This document shows, one piece after another, positions 20,493 through 21,258 of a stretch of 21,258 bases of DNA; positions within the stretch are counted from its first letter, which is position 1, and every line of letters begins with the position of its first letter. A model generated the notes under the pieces. It worked only from the letters and a program-made list of their open reading frames with translations, searched no databases and had not been told where the DNA came from. Where the stretch lies: positions 1 to 21,258 of the forward strand of contig JAEZGQ010000142.1 of NCBI GenBank assembly GCA_023416895.1. Direction: 5' to 3'. The position numbers and the translations under genes are program-made. Origin of the DNA: Bacillota bacterium. GTDB taxonomy: Bacteria; Bacillota; Clostridia; Christensenellales; CAG-138.

Positions 20493-21071
20493 TTACCCGC
20501 GCCATTCCACAAGCCGCTCGAGCGCGCGGCGGGGACGTGCATCGGGCGCTTCGTCGGCATAGCCAAGGGTTACGGCGGCAAGTAAAAGTGAATCCTCCTC
20601 AAGCCACGTGCAAAGCTCCTTGTAGGCAAAAAAGGTATCCGCAATCCAAAGCGAGCCAAGGCCAAGCTCTGTCGCCTTCAGCAGCATGTGCTCAATTGCG
20701 CCGCCTACGGACTGTGCGTCAACAAGCGAAAGCACATGGTCGGAAACGGAGCGCGCTTCAGGGTGAAAAATATCGCGGCGGCTGAACACAAACACTGTTA
20801 CGGGTGCTTCCTTCATGATACGGAAGGTGTTTTCCGCGCTGCCGGTGGGGATACCCGCCTCGCGACAGGCTTCGAGGCCTGCGTCAAGGCAGGCGGCCAT
20901 TTCCTTGCGCGCCTCACCTTGCACCACAACAAAACGCCAAGGCTGCAAGTTTTTGCCGGAGGGGGCAAGCCGCGCGGCCTCGAGAATTTCAAGCAATGCC
21001 TCGCGGGGGATGGGGTCGCCTTTGAAGCGGCGAATGCTCCTGCGGTTTTGTATGGCGGTCATAAGCTCCAT
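20493..21071 (-). CDS. Nitroreductase-family FMN-dependent oxidoreductase
   Basis: This is a flavoenzyme that uses NAD(P)H to reduce nitro compounds, quinones or related substrates in the cytoplasm. The 192-residue product has the family's usual short length. It begins MELMTAIQNRRSIRRFKGDP, with the arginine-rich phosphate-binding site for FMN, followed by LAPSGKNLQPWRFVVV. The second FMN region VGGAIEHMLLKATELGLGSLW is in the C-terminal half. The ATG at 21071 follows AAAGGA on the - strand. Its true substrate cannot be read from sequence. An unidentified gene ends 37 bases upstream on the same strand, so they may form one operon. Confidence 0.93.
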   Translation of the reverse strand: MELMTAIQNRRSIRRFKGDPIPREALLEILEAARLAPSGKNLQPWRFVVVQGEARKEMAACLDAGLEACREAGIPTGSAENTFRIMKEAPVTVFVFSRRDIFHPEARSVSDHVLSLVDAQSVGGAIEHMLLKATELGLGSLWIADTFFAYKELCTWLEEDSLLLAAVTLGYADEAPDARPRRALERLVEWRG

Positions 21072-21108
21072 GGTCGTTCGTTCCTTTCAAAATAGAGTTT
21101 GAAGAAGG

Positions 21109-21258
21109 TTACAGGTGAATTTGAAAATCCCCGAAGGAGAAAGTACCCGCACCGTGATGCAGCGCGTTTTTTGCGGCCAGCTCGCAAAACGCCGCGTCCG
21201 CGCGCATCAAAAGGTCATTTGGTACGTCGAGCGCATGGTGCGCGGGAAGAATGCGCGA
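21109..21258 (-). CDS. C-terminal end of an unidentified protein (cut by window edge)
   Basis: On the - strand the frame is open from the window edge for 49 codons to a TAA at 21109-21111. The peptide (SRILPAHHALDVPNDLLMRA, then ADAAFCELAAKNAL and an ending around FSFGDFQIHL) has protein-like composition and codon choice. I do not recognise the family. It lies 37 bases before the nitroreductase on the same strand, which suggests co-transcription. The rest lies outside the window. Confidence 0.5.
   Translation of the reverse strand, partial: SRILPAHHALDVPNDLLMRADAAFCELAAKNALHHGAGTFSFGDFQIHL

Overview
The window is a chromosomal segment of a Gram-positive bacterium, most likely a member of the Clostridia (Bacillota). 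Supporting signs are the S10-spc-alpha gene order with a KOW-domain gene between map and infA, a zinc-type S14 (rpsZ), zinc-binding forms of S4, L36 and adenylate kinase, strong GGAGG ribosome binding sites, and GTG and TTG starts. I cannot name the genus. Codon use in the ribosomal part is GC-rich; from about 16.6 kb onward it is visibly AT-richer.

Region 1 (1-13399) is the 3' part of the S10 operon followed by the spc and alpha operons, all on the + strand: rplB (5' end cut off), rpsS, rplV, rpsC, rplP, rpmC, rpsQ, rplN, rplX, rplE, rpsZ, rpsH, rplF, rplR, rpsE, rpmD, rplO, secY, adk, map, a KOW protein, infA, rpmJ, rpsM, rpsK, rpsD, rpoA and rplQ. Genes are mostly 10-25 bases apart or overlap, which fits co-transcription. 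The one large break is a 283-base gap between rpmJ and rpsM. It holds several small hairpins, a possible promoter and an open frame in phase with rpmJ. L17, L5, L22 and S11 carry insertions or basic N-terminal extensions.

Region 2 (13400-16881) is an accessory stretch with long gaps. A terminator follows rplQ. About 200 bases later a near copy of it appears, and the two copies bracket a structured intergenic repeat. The repeat occurs again near 16.4 kb. Between the two repeats lie a DUF3888-like membrane-anchored protein (- strand), a short DEAD-box RNA helicase behind a good promoter and a roughly 245-base leader, and a 106-residue hypothetical protein.

Region 3 (16804-18850) is a MarR regulator plus a DHA2-type MFS efflux pump, with a near-consensus promoter, a palindromic candidate operator and a strong terminator. 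This looks like a self-regulated drug-export cassette.

Region 4 (18851-21258) has a secreted subtilase (+ strand), a bidirectional terminator, and on the - strand a nitroreductase preceded by the C-terminal end of an unidentified gene cut by the window edge.

I see no tRNA, rRNA, CRISPR array, complete insertion sequence or prophage gene. The most unusual material is the structured two-copy repeat, the duplicated terminator around one copy, and the rpmJ-rpsM gap.
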